From contig JAKCWW010005451.1 in assembly GCA_026260175.1 (NCBI GenBank), forward strand, positions 1-36,410: DNA of 36,410 nucleotides, in the 5' to 3' direction. Within the stretch, counting starts at the first letter, position 1. Each line of letters starts with the position of its first letter. A model generated the notes under the pieces. That model saw only the letters and a program-made list of their open reading frames with translations, did not search any database and was not told the origin of the DNA. Position numbers and translations under genes: made by a program. Shown piece after piece: positions 10,901 through 19,600 of this stretch. Source of the DNA: Reticulitermes lucifugus (Eukaryota; Arthropoda; Insecta; Blattodea; Rhinotermitidae).

Positions 10901-12190
10901 CCATCTTGTGATTTTACATTGTACAGAAGTGTTACCTTAAAAATGCTCAATATTTTTTTCACAGTCTTACTGCATATCGTTTAACGATCTAAAAGGTAGT
11001 AGCACTAGTAAGACTTCCGCCTCACAAGTTCGCACAACCGTCATGTTGTTGTTTCTGATTGTCGGACATTAGAAAGTATGGCGTTCAGATTTGAGTGCGA
11101 AAATCTGGTAACTGGTTCATAAGTTGAAATGGAGGACACACACAAGTAAGCAGACACAGACACGACCATATACGCTTGTTTAATTGTCTCTAAAACCGCA
11201 AGATAGGGCCTATTCGGGAAAAGTGTGCGAGGCGTAAAATGGTCGAAATATTTTTCTCCGCTAAATATTCAGCGAGACACGTTAAGTCGCCATGTAAAAT
11301 GTCCGTAATTGTTGACCTACTTTAACCAAATTTGACATGTGTTGTCAATTTTAGTATAACTCACAATGCAAAATTTCGTAAATATTCATACAGCCGTTCT
11401 CGAATTAGTACATGCGGACATGCAGACAGAAAAAAATGCACCGATTGGCTTCGCCACGTCTGTCCACATGTAACAACTCAAGAACCCCATACGTATTTTC
11501 ATTACACTTCATAATGTGGAGTTTTACTGCAGATTTGTCGAACATCTAAGAGTGAAATTACAGATTTAAAAGTATAAGATTGTACTTCCAACTATAGGAT
11601 TTTTCGGAAATAAACTATAATTACAAGCCAGTAGTTCGACATGCTTGGTATTTTGTTACACGTCCATACAGTCGAAAGTGTAACTTTGATATAAACAGCA
11701 ATGTCTCCTTTGAATGTTTTGAAGGGGTGGCAATTCAGTACCACAATATGACATCCAGGAACTGAGTGGCTGCATAACTTCTCTTGTACTTAGTAAAAAC
11801 CCCACTCCCACCCATAAATTACTTACAAAGCACAGGGCCTTGGTCCTTTCCTTCCTAACAGTGAAATCAGAATTGACATACCAGTTCAGCTGGGCAAAGC
11901 ATTCATAGGTGATAATTGGTTAAATCTGGCTGCACGCAAATTCGACTTTGTAAGCTGTCCCTTACATTGACCACTCCATGCCTGTGCACATTCAGCATTT
12001 TCCGATGAGCTTCAGTAAATAAAGCCACACAGAAAAACTCATAAAATATATAATCCTCAGCCACAAAATGTACATTCATACCTCCGCCTATAATCACAGC
12101 GTCATACGTGCTGTTTGGTTCTGAAGCTACAAGAACACGTTTAAGACGCTGTTGAACCTTTGGCGTGGCCCTAAAGTTGTATAATTTCAT
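1816..12190 (-). CDS. PYROXD2: PYROXD2 (FAD-dependent oxidoreductase), 8 exons, 3' end missing
   Basis: Pyridine nucleotide-disulfide oxidoreductase domain-containing protein 2, a phytoene-dehydrogenase-like flavoprotein reported in the mitochondrial matrix of mammals; its reaction is unsettled. Eight exons join in phase: 12190-12082, 10336-10149, 9819-9664, 7991-7835, 5706-5538, 3838-3712, 3134-2927, 1972-1816, giving 423 complete codons plus two bases. All junctions are GT..AG. The N-terminus (residues 1-20) is basic with no acidic residue, like a mitochondrial presequence. A dinucleotide-binding fold follows: VIIGGGHNG (residues 32-40, GxGxxG) with the ribose-binding Glu58 in VLEKR. Downstream blocks [57 protein letters not shown] and SPVTKIN are hallmark PYROXD2 segments. 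The start is set by an in-frame TAA four codons upstream and the context ACCATG. Compared with about 580 residues in human, roughly the last 150 are missing; I found no exon for them in 1-1815. Introns hold LINE tails, foldback elements and an isolated inverted repeat. Confidence 0.93.
2927..3134 (-). CDS. PYROXD2: PYROXD2 exon 7
   Basis: Residues 303-371: [17 protein letters not shown] through [11 protein letters not shown] to SPVTKIN, part of the substrate-domain sheet. Acceptor ATTAATGCAG, donor GTTAGT. Confidence 0.93.
3268..3332. repeat. Tandem duplication of a 33-bp unit
   Basis: TGCTGACATGACACCCAACA is followed by (G)CAGACATTATCA in two adjacent copies (3268-3300 and 3301-3332) differing by one base. 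It lies in PYROXD2 intron 6 and is a local slippage-type duplication. Confidence 0.9.
3712..3838 (-). CDS. PYROXD2: PYROXD2 exon 6
   Basis: Residues up to 302: [13 protein letters not shown], then a GGMG turn and an Ala-rich helix. The loop after HHMMG is shorter than in the human protein. Acceptor TATTTTTAG, donor GTGAGT. Confidence 0.93.
4816..5122 (+). mobile_element. LINE (non-LTR) reverse-transcriptase tail, copy B
   Basis: Translation in shifting frames gives GRPRHG and KMDLK, then W..LRTGISGR, followed by the tail GTTCCATAAAAC..GGGAATTTGTTGACTACC..CCATGGAGTTA. This is the decayed C-terminus of an abundant insect LINE (recalled consensus GRPRxRWx[17 protein letters not shown]). Stops and frameshifts show it is dead. 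It lies in PYROXD2 intron 5, antisense to the gene. Confidence 0.65.
5202..5352. mobile_element. Foldback (snapback) element, copy 1
   Basis: The left end GGATATGGTGCCATGCCAATT pairs imperfectly with the right end, whose reverse complement reads CTTCTGGGATATGATGCCAT then CTTGATTGGTAA. The centre has AACCCTGAAGATGGAACCAGC. The element is largely palindromic and non-coding. Related copies occur at 8803, 15064, 17708, 35536 and 35795. Confidence 0.65.
5538..5706 (-). CDS. PYROXD2: PYROXD2 exon 5
   Basis: Continues to residue 260 (split codon) with the highly conserved [18 protein letters not shown] block. Acceptor TTCTTTACAG, donor GTGAGT. Confidence 0.94.
6188..6515 (+). mobile_element. LINE reverse-transcriptase tail, copy C (best preserved)
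   Basis: Reads [12 protein letters not shown], then [27 protein letters not shown] and a stop, followed by GGTTCCATAAATTG and the conserved tail ending CCGTGGAGTTAAT. It is inserted antisense to PYROXD2 in intron 4. Confidence 0.7.
6631..6768 (+). mobile_element. LINE tail fragment, copy D
   Basis: Reads [16 protein letters not shown] followed by ATTCCGTAAAATGCGGGGAA and the shared tail to CTCCATGTAGTTAG. It lies about 120 bp downstream of copy C in the same orientation. It overlaps copy C in element content, so it is a separate insertion rather than the rest of copy C. Confidence 0.65.
7835..7991 (-). CDS. PYROXD2: PYROXD2 exon 4
   Basis: Residues 152-204 (split codon), opening [12 protein letters not shown] and containing AVEPLLDL. 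Acceptor TTCTTCCAG, donor GTTTGA. Phase 0 entry and phase 1 exit match exons 3 and 5. Confidence 0.9.
8202..8656. repeat. Perfect 16-bp inverted repeat pair bounding 455 bp
   Basis: TCACAATCTTATGGCA at 8202-8217 is exactly inverted at 8641-8656. The interior has a GTGTGTGTGTGTG run and no recognisable coding sequence. The pair could be termini of a short DNA transposon, but the flanks show no clear target duplication. Confidence 0.5.
8803..8929. mobile_element. Foldback element, copy 2
   Basis: Terminal inverted repeats TCAAGTCTTCTAGGATAT (8804-8821) and the complement of TCAAGTCTTCTGGGATAT (8911-8928) match at 17 of 18 bases. It lies in PYROXD2 intron 3. Confidence 0.75.
9664..9819 (-). CDS. 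PYROXD2: PYROXD2 exon 3
   Basis: Exactly 52 codons, phase 0 at both ends, residues 100-151, opening [11 protein letters not shown] and ending FSQKDAQ, both strongly family-like. Acceptor TATTTTAG, donor GTACTG. Too short to stand out as an ORF. Confidence 0.92.
10149..10336 (-). CDS. PYROXD2: PYROXD2 exon 2
   Basis: Residues 37-99. It begins GT CAC AAC GGA after acceptor CATGCAG, completing GGGHNG. It carries Glu58, the [13 protein letters not shown] block and ends at LELQ before donor GTGCAC. Confidence 0.94.
10500..10810 (-). mobile_element. LINE reverse-transcriptase tail, copy E
   Basis: On the minus strand it reads KIRKNEMGW, then Y..QFYSDN.RG, later W.EDLN.IHLTQDT and NFWVP with stop, and the tail CATGGAATTTCTTGATTAGC. 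It is the same family as copies A-D, with somewhat more upstream sequence, and lies in PYROXD2 intron 1 in gene-sense orientation. Confidence 0.6.
10990..11500. other. CpG-retaining block in PYROXD2 intron 1
   Basis: CpG dinucleotides are visibly denser here (for example GAGGCGTAAAATGGTCG, CAGCGAGACACGTTAAGTCG) than in surrounding introns. The motif CAGCCGTTCTCGAATTAGTA then GCGGACATGCAGACAG resembles a phrase recurring in many arthropod transposons, so a relatively young or unmethylated repeat is likelier than a gene. A regulatory role is not excluded. Confidence 0.35.
12082..12190 (-). CDS. PYROXD2: PYROXD2 exon 1
   Basis: Codes residues 1-36, the basic N-terminal leader and the first strand of the FAD-binding fold, ending in GGC GGA G before donor GTATGA. 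The split glycine codon is completed by exon 2, so the GxGxxG motif straddles intron 1. Confidence 0.92.
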
Positions 12191-12836
12191 GGTATCACGT
12201 TAAAACAATATTAATAGTGTATTTGTAAACACAATGTAACTTTCTTTAAATCAATTGTTGCACGGTATTTCTTTGGTTGATAAAAAAATCACAGGGCTAA
12301 ATCAATCCAACACAATTTAAAGTTCAAGGAGATAAACACTGATATGAGAAGTCTACGAACTTAGTACAAAAGGAAGCTCGAGACCATAATACCACAGATG
12401 ACACGAATTTCAATCCGGCAACTCTAATAACTGGACAGATGCCTTTACATCAATAATGGAAAACAGCGTGTATGTTTTATTCGAAATATCCACACATGTG
12501 GGATGCCTATGATTTACCTTGTGAACACAGATCAAGATTGAAAAGTGCGTGTTTCAAACGCAAAGGAATCTTGCTAACGTTTATAGAGTATTATAAAAAC
12601 ATTCGTGTCAGTGATTTCAAGATGTGATTCCTTATAATTATGTGCATAATGCAGTGCTGCTCCCTTGTTTCAGCTGATAAAATTTGGCCCGAAGTACTGA
12701 CATAAATTTATTGCAGGCATTTCTTTTGGCCATTTGGTTCTGTGTTAACTTCTTCTTATTGTTGTTAGAATAATAATAATAATTATTATTACGCCGTTGA
12801 CTCAGTACATTAATAAACAATAACTGAATTCAGTGA

Positions 12837-12925
12837 AGATCTGCGCTTTTGTGGGATATTACGCATCTTTGAGTGGTAGTTCTGTACCGACGTTTCGGGA
12901 CAACCTATCGGTCCCGTTCAGTTAT
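12837..12925. mobile_element. Foldback element, copy 3 (truncated)
   Basis: AGATCTGCGCTTTTGTGGGA, then TATTACGC and TACCGACGTTTCGGGACAAC, CTATCGGTCCC match the first part of the copy at 14201-14308. The right end is missing and a SINE begins just after. Confidence 0.7.
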
Positions 12926-12937
12926 GTTTCACCAGGC

Positions 12938-13155
12938 AAGTTGGCTCAGATGGTAAAGCTTTCGGCTGAATCGAATCACGGCCGGCACACCAAGTACATG
13001 ATTAAGGCTTTCCTTGGTTTTCCTCCATCCTTTCAGATGAACGCCTACTTTGGAATTGGCCACCATCGCTTCCTTCCAAATCCATTCCCGTTTATCAATC
13101 ACTAATTCTATTATTCGAGAATTGAGACGTCGGCACCAGTGTAAAATAAACAATA
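12938..13155 (+). mobile_element. tRNA-derived SINE, family A
   Basis: A pol III box A (TGGCTCAGATGG, 12942-12953) precedes a degenerate box B (TCGAATC). The body runs CTTTCCTTGGTTTTCC, then CATCGCTTCCTTCCAAATCC, then GTCGGCACCAGTGTAAAATA and an A/T-rich tail. The body matches a SINE layout common in insect genomes, from memory. The ORFs across it on both strands are incidental. Confidence 0.75.
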
Positions 13156-13596
13156 AATAAATTATAGAATCTATGTTTGCCTATGGCAGAAGTGGGCAAC
13201 ATATAGATATGGCCCATAGACACGCTGAAATAAACCCATTCGTTTCCCAAATAAAAATAACGAGCCATTATTTTATCAGACGAATATCGTTTGTCAAATC
13301 ACAGCCCGTTTCGCGTGGCGGCAGGCAGCGCAGCGTTCGCCGCTATTCCAACTTGCCGTAAGTCGGGGCCCAAGTGTTGCAGTTCAATGTATTGCAGTTA
13401 AAGGCTTATGGAAAGCTTGTTTAAAAAACGCTCTTCGCTTTTCTGTACGTTTCTTAGAAACTTTTTTCCCGCGCCGATAAATGTTTTGCGAGGTAAGCTC
13501 GAAATTCGTGCAGAATCGCATGTAAACTGGGCTGCTAAATTTAATAATTTGACGATTCTTACAGTACCTATTAAATGGAACTTCAATTTAAGAAAA

Positions 13597-15012
13597 ATGA
13601 GCTTCATCTTTTCCGGTTTTAGGGCATTTCTTCTCTTAGTAATGATTGGTGCAGCGTTTGAAAACATCCTGTCAACTGGTACAGACATGGCAGGTACACA
13701 AAAGTGTCACATAGAAAACATCATTTCTGTTCTCTACATGCGCAAGAAATTTCCACAGGGAGAAAATTATTTTCTACATTTCTTGTAAGAAAGAAATGTG
13801 TCCTACCACACAAAATACAGAGATACTTGTATGTATGTTATGTCTCCCGCATACTATTCTTCTGACAAATGTGATTTTTAAGTGGAGAAATCTTTGACAC
13901 ACTGCAGAGTTCTCACCTCTTGGTGTGGAGATTGTGTCTACTTCTGTGTTTGTTGTGTCACCACATATTCTGCATCCAACAGATGCTGTCATCAAGAATA
14001 CATGGAGTTATACCTCCACACAACTTTGTGGTGCAACCACAAGAAATGTTACCATTTACCATTATTAGAGGTGCTGTGACACTGATATTTGTCTTCATCA
14101 CAGAGTAGTAAAGAGATCAAAGGGCATGTCAACAGCCGGCTTTGACCAAATTGTGTATCTTGGCAGTGGGTCTTCATTTGGGCCAAAAACCACATTTTTT
14201 AGATCTGTGCTCTTCTGGGATATTACGCAGCGTAGAGCGGTAGTTCCGTACCGACGTTTTCGGACAACCTATCGGTCCCATCTTCAAAGGTCAGAAGAGT
14301 GCAGATCTCATCTACATAGTGACGGAAGCCTGAAATCACGCAACCATATTTTTGTTCCCTTGTGTTCCAACTCCTACTTATATATTTATCCTTTTTTTTG
14401 TGCACCTGAAAAGCTAGACAGTGCACATGTGTGTGGGTGGGCGAGTGTGTGTGCACGCACAAGCACACATGCATGTGTTTAACTTACAGCACCTTTTATA
14501 TTGTGTTTTAGTTCACCCTATAACAGGCCATGAAGGCCCAGAGGGGGAGTAGAGGTATAGCTCTACTCTTTCTTTAACCTCAGCGCTAGATGGGGGTGGG
14601 TGGTCAACGCCATGCCCCGGCCACTTTATCACTGGCAACAGTACAAGCAGTAGCACTTTTAAACCTACATTTAAATCCTTAAAACTAATATAATATTAAA
14701 CTGTAATTTTGGTATTTCAAATATTGCATTGTTTTAAATGTGTGTTTCTGTGTAGGGTGTCCTGGAGAGAAAACACCTGATCAGTTTATTTTGAACAAAA
14801 AATGTATTGACGTGTGTTCTGTTCATGATGGCTATGGAGTTCCAGATTGCCTAAGGTATGAAACAACAGGAATAATTGGTAGAAACTATTACTGTACAAG
14901 TATTGGCACATCTACAGCAAATGCTTGTCATAATATTGTTCTTAAACCGATGATAACCGTTACAGTAATCTGCTACAATGTAAATACCCTATATAGTCTG
15001 ACGTGTAAGTGA
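13597..15012 (+). CDS. Tentative gene: small secreted cysteine-rich protein
   Basis: Unrecognised. Exon 1 (13597-13693) starts at ATG in context AAAAATGA and encodes a signal-peptide-like N-terminus, MSFIFSGFRAFLLLVMIGAA, ending GCA G before donor GTACAC. Exon 2 begins at 14756 after TGTGTTTCTGTGTAG. The phases match, giving AGCPGEKTPDQF and then Cys49, Cys53 and Cys64 after Cys34. Reading on to the TGA at 15010-15012 gives 117 residues with eight cysteines. Alternatively, a good donor AAG|GTATGA at 14856 ends exon 2 at 14855. It can join in phase to 15287-15323 (acceptor TTCTTCAATAG), giving about 77 residues with five cysteines, and AATAAA lies at 15497. The intron contains a foldback element and a SINE fragment. 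The reading frame is also open upstream from 13408, but only the internal Met gives a signal peptide. A chance combination is possible. Confidence 0.35.
14201..14308. mobile_element. Foldback element, copy 4 (FWDITQRR type)
   Basis: Termini AGATCTGTGCTCTTCTG (14201-14217) and the complement of AGATCTGCACTCTTCTG (14292-14308) match at 15 of 17. The interior reads FWDITQRRAVVPYRRF on the plus strand, a phrase I recall from many predicted proteins of cockroach and termite genomes. It is transposon-derived, not a gene. Confidence 0.75.
14515..14642 (-). mobile_element. SINE family B, 3' fragment
   Basis: CCTATAACAGGCCATGAAGG, then AGAGGGGGAGTAGAGGT and the CATGCCCCGGCCACTTTAT segment are the 3' part of a tRNA-derived SINE in reverse orientation. 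A fuller copy lies at 27459-27740. The tRNA-like head is absent here. Confidence 0.6.
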
Positions 15013-15063
15013 AAGGTACGAAAGACGATTTACTTGGTTTGAGGTTTCACAATGTTGTTGATT

Positions 15064-15192
15064 ACTCTTCTGAGATATGACACTGTGTTAGTTGGTAATT
15101 TGTTACTGTCCCTAAATAGGGAGGCAGCAAGCTGTTCTCAAACCATCAGTACCAAATTACCAATCACCATGGTGTTACATCACAGAAGACAG
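15064..15192. mobile_element. Foldback element, copy 5
   Basis: Left end ACTCTTCTGAGATATGACAC and the right end (reverse complement ACTGTCTTCTGTGATGTAAC) continue into GTTGGTAATTTGTTACTG versus GATTGGTAATTTGGTACTG. The element is a palindrome with a short centre. Confidence 0.7.
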
Positions 15193-15523
15193 TATATTCA
15201 ATAAGATTCATGTCTGTGAACAGCACTAAAAATTGTTTTCTTTGAGACACTCTTACCTGAGAATTGTCATTGATATTCTTCAATAGAGGCTCTTTGAGTT
15301 GCCAATGGAATAGCATTAAATGAACTGAACGTAGTCAAACTTGGTTAAAATGACACTCGTTTATGTGACACCTCACTGCAGTGTCAAATACCAATTAATT
15401 AATTTAATGAATTCTTTACTGTAAAACTGTCTGCACCTTGACAATTATAGTACAGTAATTCTGTTCTTCCTAAATATAATTGCAATTTACATTTACAATA
15501 AATCACAGCATAAACATGTAAGT

Positions 15524-15537
15524 AATATGCCTACAGG
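15524..15537. repeat. Target-site duplication, left copy
   Basis: AATATGCCTACAGG, identical to 15782-15795 on the far side of SINE family C. Confidence 0.88.
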
Positions 15538-15781
15538 TCAATCCCAGTGGCTACACAGTCTAAAGCGTAGGTCTGCAGCTGCTCGATCGCTGGGATTGCG
15601 GGTTCAAAACCCGCTGAAGGCATGGATGTTTGTCTCTTGTGTTCGTTGTGTGTTGTGTAGGTAGCGGCCTCAGCGACGAGCTGATCACTCATTCAGAAGA
15701 GTCCTACTGGGTGTGTGTGATCTAGAAACCTCAAAACAAGGCAGCCTAGGCCCCATTTAGGCTGTAGTGTTACAGGAAAGG
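15538..15781 (+). mobile_element. tRNA-derived SINE, family C, intact with target duplications
   Basis: Box A-like TGGCTACACAGT (15548-15559) and box B GGTTCAAAACC (15601-15611) sit at tRNA-like spacing within the first 80 bp, followed by a non-tRNA body ending GTGTTACAGGAAAGG. The 14-bp direct repeat AATATGCCTACAGG flanks it perfectly (15524-15537 and 15782-15795), the mark of target-primed insertion. It lies 3' of TMEM129, on the opposite strand. Confidence 0.88.
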
Positions 15782-15795
15782 AATATGCCTACAGG
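15782..15795. repeat. Target-site duplication, right copy
   Basis: AATATGCCTACAGG, identical to 15524-15537. Zero mismatches imply a fairly recent insertion. Confidence 0.88.
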
Positions 15796-16571
15796 CCTGT
15801 ATTTTGTCTCAAAATATTTTTCCTTCACTGTTACCATACTCCTCAGCCAGAACAACTCTCGTTTATAATGACACACATGATTCAGTCCCTTTCATGACAT
15901 TACAACCAAATCTGACTGTATTTTGATCCTCGCTGTTTGAAAATTTAAGCAGCACTGCTTGCAGTTTTCCTTGTGGACGGTGCGACCAGCTGTAAGTCAA
16001 TGCTTAATGTGCCTACACCATTCACTAATGCTATAAACCGTTCTTCGCAACATTTCTAGTGTTATCACCCCACTGCTGCAAGAATCGCAACAGGGTCACT
16101 TTATCCAATGTACAAAATGGAAAACTGCCCAAAGCCCTAACCACACAAGCATCACTTCCACATACTGGCAACTAAAGCTAATAAACTTCCACAACTTTGT
16201 GAAAATGAGAGCCCCAAAGAAGGTCCACTACAATTTTTAGCATTAAAATAATTGGTTTTTATTTTTATTTACACAATTTCAGAAGCCTGCATAATTTTTA
16301 TTACATATTTTTGACTAATATTGTATGGTTTCAAAACTCTGATATCTGCATGATGTGCTGACTCTTAGTGCATTGAGAAACACAATTATTAGTAAATAAC
16401 CGGTTTATAAACTTTAAACAAAGCATACATTATATTCAGTCACTGGCATTCTCCATAAAATCGTATTAAAGTGTCAAAGTAGTACTGTACAAGAGAGCAA
16501 GCTTCACTGCATAGCACCATTAATATTAATTTTCTGTTATCCAAAAATGTCTTTTTGTCACAAAAACAGGA
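15796..16571. other. 3' side of TMEM129: untranslated region and intergenic DNA
   Basis: No coding sequence seen. On the minus strand, AATAAA polyadenylation signals occur at 16302-16297, 16269-16264 and 16263-16258, 270-310 bases past the TMEM129 stop, so the 3' UTR probably ends soon after. Confidence 0.55.
16258..16302 (-). terminator. TMEM129: Candidate poly(A) signals of TMEM129
   Basis: Three AATAAA hexamers on the minus strand within 45 bp, downstream of the stop codon at 16572. No other strong cluster intervenes. Which one is used cannot be told from sequence. Confidence 0.5.
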
Positions 16572-16689
16572 TCATCTGGGCTGCACTGGGCATACATCCA
16601 GCATACAGAAATGACTGCGGCACAGGGGACAGGTACATTTGGAACTCATCCATGTCTCTGGATGACTCTGATCTTGGCGTGATGCAAAC
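16572..16689 (-). CDS. TMEM129: TMEM129 exon 6 (end of RING-like domain and stop)
   Basis: Opens FASRQDQSHPETW and holds cysteines 346, 348, 351, 356 and 361, ending CPVQPR-TGA. Acceptor TTTGTCTTAG. Confidence 0.96.
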
Positions 16690-19600
16690 CTAAGACAAAG
16701 AAAGTACACATATGTAAGTACTGATGTTGCTCCAAACTTTTTCATGTATGAAAATTTCATTCTATTGTTGCTATAAGATTAGACTGTAGATGGATAAAGT
16801 AAATTTTGCAAAAACTAAGGACCAACAGTGGTCTGGAAATGAAAACAGACCCCTAACAACTGCAAATAAAATTAAAACTGCATGGTGAAATATCTGTACA
16901 AAAACTTTAGTGTGGTTTTAGCAAGCAGCTATCGCACTGTCATGTCTGTCATTTCTCTGCATCTTCACCATATATCTTTGGCTGATCTGTCCAACATCAG
17001 ATAATCAAGGAAAATATTCAAGTTTCACGATTTCAGTGCCACATATTGGCAAAGTGCTTTAACAAAACACAGATGCCGAGATGCATTCAGAAAACTTTGC
17101 TAACCAAAATTCTAAGACTGTTTTTAAAAAATTATCCATGTGCTTATGGGGTAAAGTAAACCAACTACAGTTTCTACAACTTGGATCCCACCTACTGAAC
17201 ACTTGGCTCTATTTCAGAGATGTTAAAACTGACAGCCTAAAATTAAGAATGTACAGATAAACTGATGCTCAAGACCCTGACTTCAGCAGTATTTATTCTA
17301 ACTACATGGTAAACTGATAGCCTAATATGACTGATCTATAGCAAAAGCGAAAGTAAAGTCACCAACTTAAGCAACACTTATCTAAGTATGTGAATGTAAG
17401 TCCTTTTTTTTGAATTCACTATAAGATACAGGACAGTTACCATTTTCCCATACACTCGAGGCACCACATTGGACGACAGTAGCAGGTTGTACAGGAATCG
17501 CCTTGTACTGTCCCATCCACACACAACTTCTGCAGCTTTACATTTGATGGTGTCTGCATGCACCCAATGCACGGTTCCAACTCCTAACATCACATCATTA
17601 ATTTTATAAACCTGTAGTATCCCACACTACCACCAAGCTAGACAATGAACCAGCAAACTGCTTACTGCATGTGAGAATGAAGTTCTCACAGCAGTGACTG
17701 TGAGGAATACGTCTTCTGGGATGTGCTCTGAAGATGGAGGCAGCAGGTTCCTCCGAACCAGACCATATGGCATCACATTACAGAAGACCGTACTCGTCTT
17801 TTACTTACTGCATGTTAATAATCATAATTATTATCACAGCTAACATTATTAACGTAACAGGACGCAGCTAACGGTACCTTGAATTACAAATCACCAGTAA
17901 CTTCATTTCAAATTATATGCATTACATATTCTTAGATGGAGACTGAAAATGTACTTTGAATTAACTGTTGAGTGAATTAACAAGGCTGCTGTACATGTAT
18001 ATTTTGTACAGCTTTCCACTGATGCACCAAAACATAAAACAGCAGAATCCTGCACCCATTGGCTAATGTCTGTGCTGTGTTCAGTCCAAGACAGCTACTT
18101 GGATAATATGCCCTAGTTAAATTTACAGGAAGTACATTTCCCATTGAAATAATAAAATGATTAAATAAATTTCTGAAATATGTAATGATAAATCAAACGC
18201 TATTCCTACTGGCTTTAAGAAAATATACTTTATATTCACAAGGAGAATTAAAACTCACCTGGGAAGTCTCATATACTGGATTACCTGCCACTTGCTCTCG
18301 AAATGCATCCAGAAATCTATCAGTAAGTGTACGATGAAATGTAACATTCTGAAGCACAGTAATGGGGCGACTGACTTTATCCTGAAGGTCTCTAAAGTCC
18401 AAAGCATTTAACCTGAAGAAGTAACAAGTTCTATAATCATCATTCACGTGACATCACTGTCACTGAATATAACAGACGTAATATAATGTTCAGTCCATCA
18501 TGAAAAGAAGCTCTACTTTTGAAACAGGAAGTAACCAAGAATACTCCTCAAGAATTAAAATAAAAACAAAATGTATTAAAATGTACAATACTATGACAGA
18601 GGGCACACTTCAGTATGTAGTTAACATATATTTACAGAATATGAATGATCTATGTAAGAGAGAAAAAAAAAATCAACTGCTATGAAACACAGTGTCAGAA
18701 GTTGTCTCATTTTACATTTTCAGTCCTTCTGCACAGTATTTTTACAGCAAGACTGCAACATGCAGTTGAACATAAAAGGTTAATAAAAAAAATAGTGGTA
18801 TTACTACATTACCAGGATCTACCTGCTGCAAAGGTTTACTAGCAAGAAATGCTTTCAGTTCTACATTAATTTGGAAATTAACTGTTTCATTATAAATTAT
18901 TAGACATAAGATTTATGATGAACTTTACTAAAATTTTACACATTCCGAACAAATATTTCACCACAGAAACATGCCACTGAAGATGGTTTTGTATATAAAG
19001 TAATGTGTCAATATCAGGCAGAGCAATGGACTCACTATTTGCACTCCTTCACTACAATGGAATTTGTTTGTAGTATTTGGGTGGTGCCCAGAAATTACAA
19101 TATTTTCAAGTAATGCTGGAAGAGACATCATTTAAAATATGGGTAGGCACATAAATAATAATAAATAAGTAAAAATAAATCACATGAGAAAAATGCAAAT
19201 ATTACCTGATACGAAATGGTTTCACCCCTGGCCGTACACTCTTCACTTCAATGTTAAGGTACTGTGCCCCACCAGGACTACTTGGGGCAACTTCATGAGT
19301 GTCACTGCTACTCACGATCAGAGCTGCATCACTCTGGTGGGCCACATCTAACCAATATGGTGCGACTTTCACAATCCAGTTGTCTGTTGCTATTAATTTT
19401 ACTACTGTATTTGTCTCAATGCAGATTTTGTCAACTCTACAAAAGAACTGAAACTGATAAGTACTGCAACATGATTGGCTACTTGATCACACTGTATTAC
19501 CTGTTACTATTGGTGGTATTACAGGTGGTGAAAGAAGCAGAAATGATTAACAAGACTTGCAGGGGAAAACAAACAAGAAACGGTATATGTACCTCTGAAG

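Larger units (their letters stand above)
12191..13596. other. Intergenic region between PYROXD2 and a tentative plus-strand gene
   Basis: It is the upstream region of PYROXD2. It holds AT-rich DNA, an AATAATAATAATTATTATTA simple-sequence palindrome near 12769-12790, a truncated foldback copy (12837-12925) followed by a SINE (12938-13155), and a more GC-rich patch around 13290-13380. No TATA or other core promoter motif could be assigned with confidence. Confidence 0.5.

Noticed and set aside
12833..13105. 90-codon plus-strand ORF and its minus-strand shadow
   Set aside because: Entirely explained by a foldback fragment followed by a tRNA-derived SINE.
13408..13788. 126-codon ORF starting MESLFKKRS as a stand-alone gene
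   Set aside because: The upstream half has no signal or domain character. The credible part begins at Met 13597 and is better explained as exon 1 of the tentative spliced gene.
14126..14482. 118-codon ORF containing FWDITQRRAVVPYRR
   Set aside because: Translation of a dispersed foldback element plus simple GT-rich sequence, not a host protein.
15548..15620. tRNA gene suggested by boxes A and B
   Set aside because: The pair heads a 244-bp unit flanked by target duplications, so it is a SINE. The cloverleaf is not maintained.
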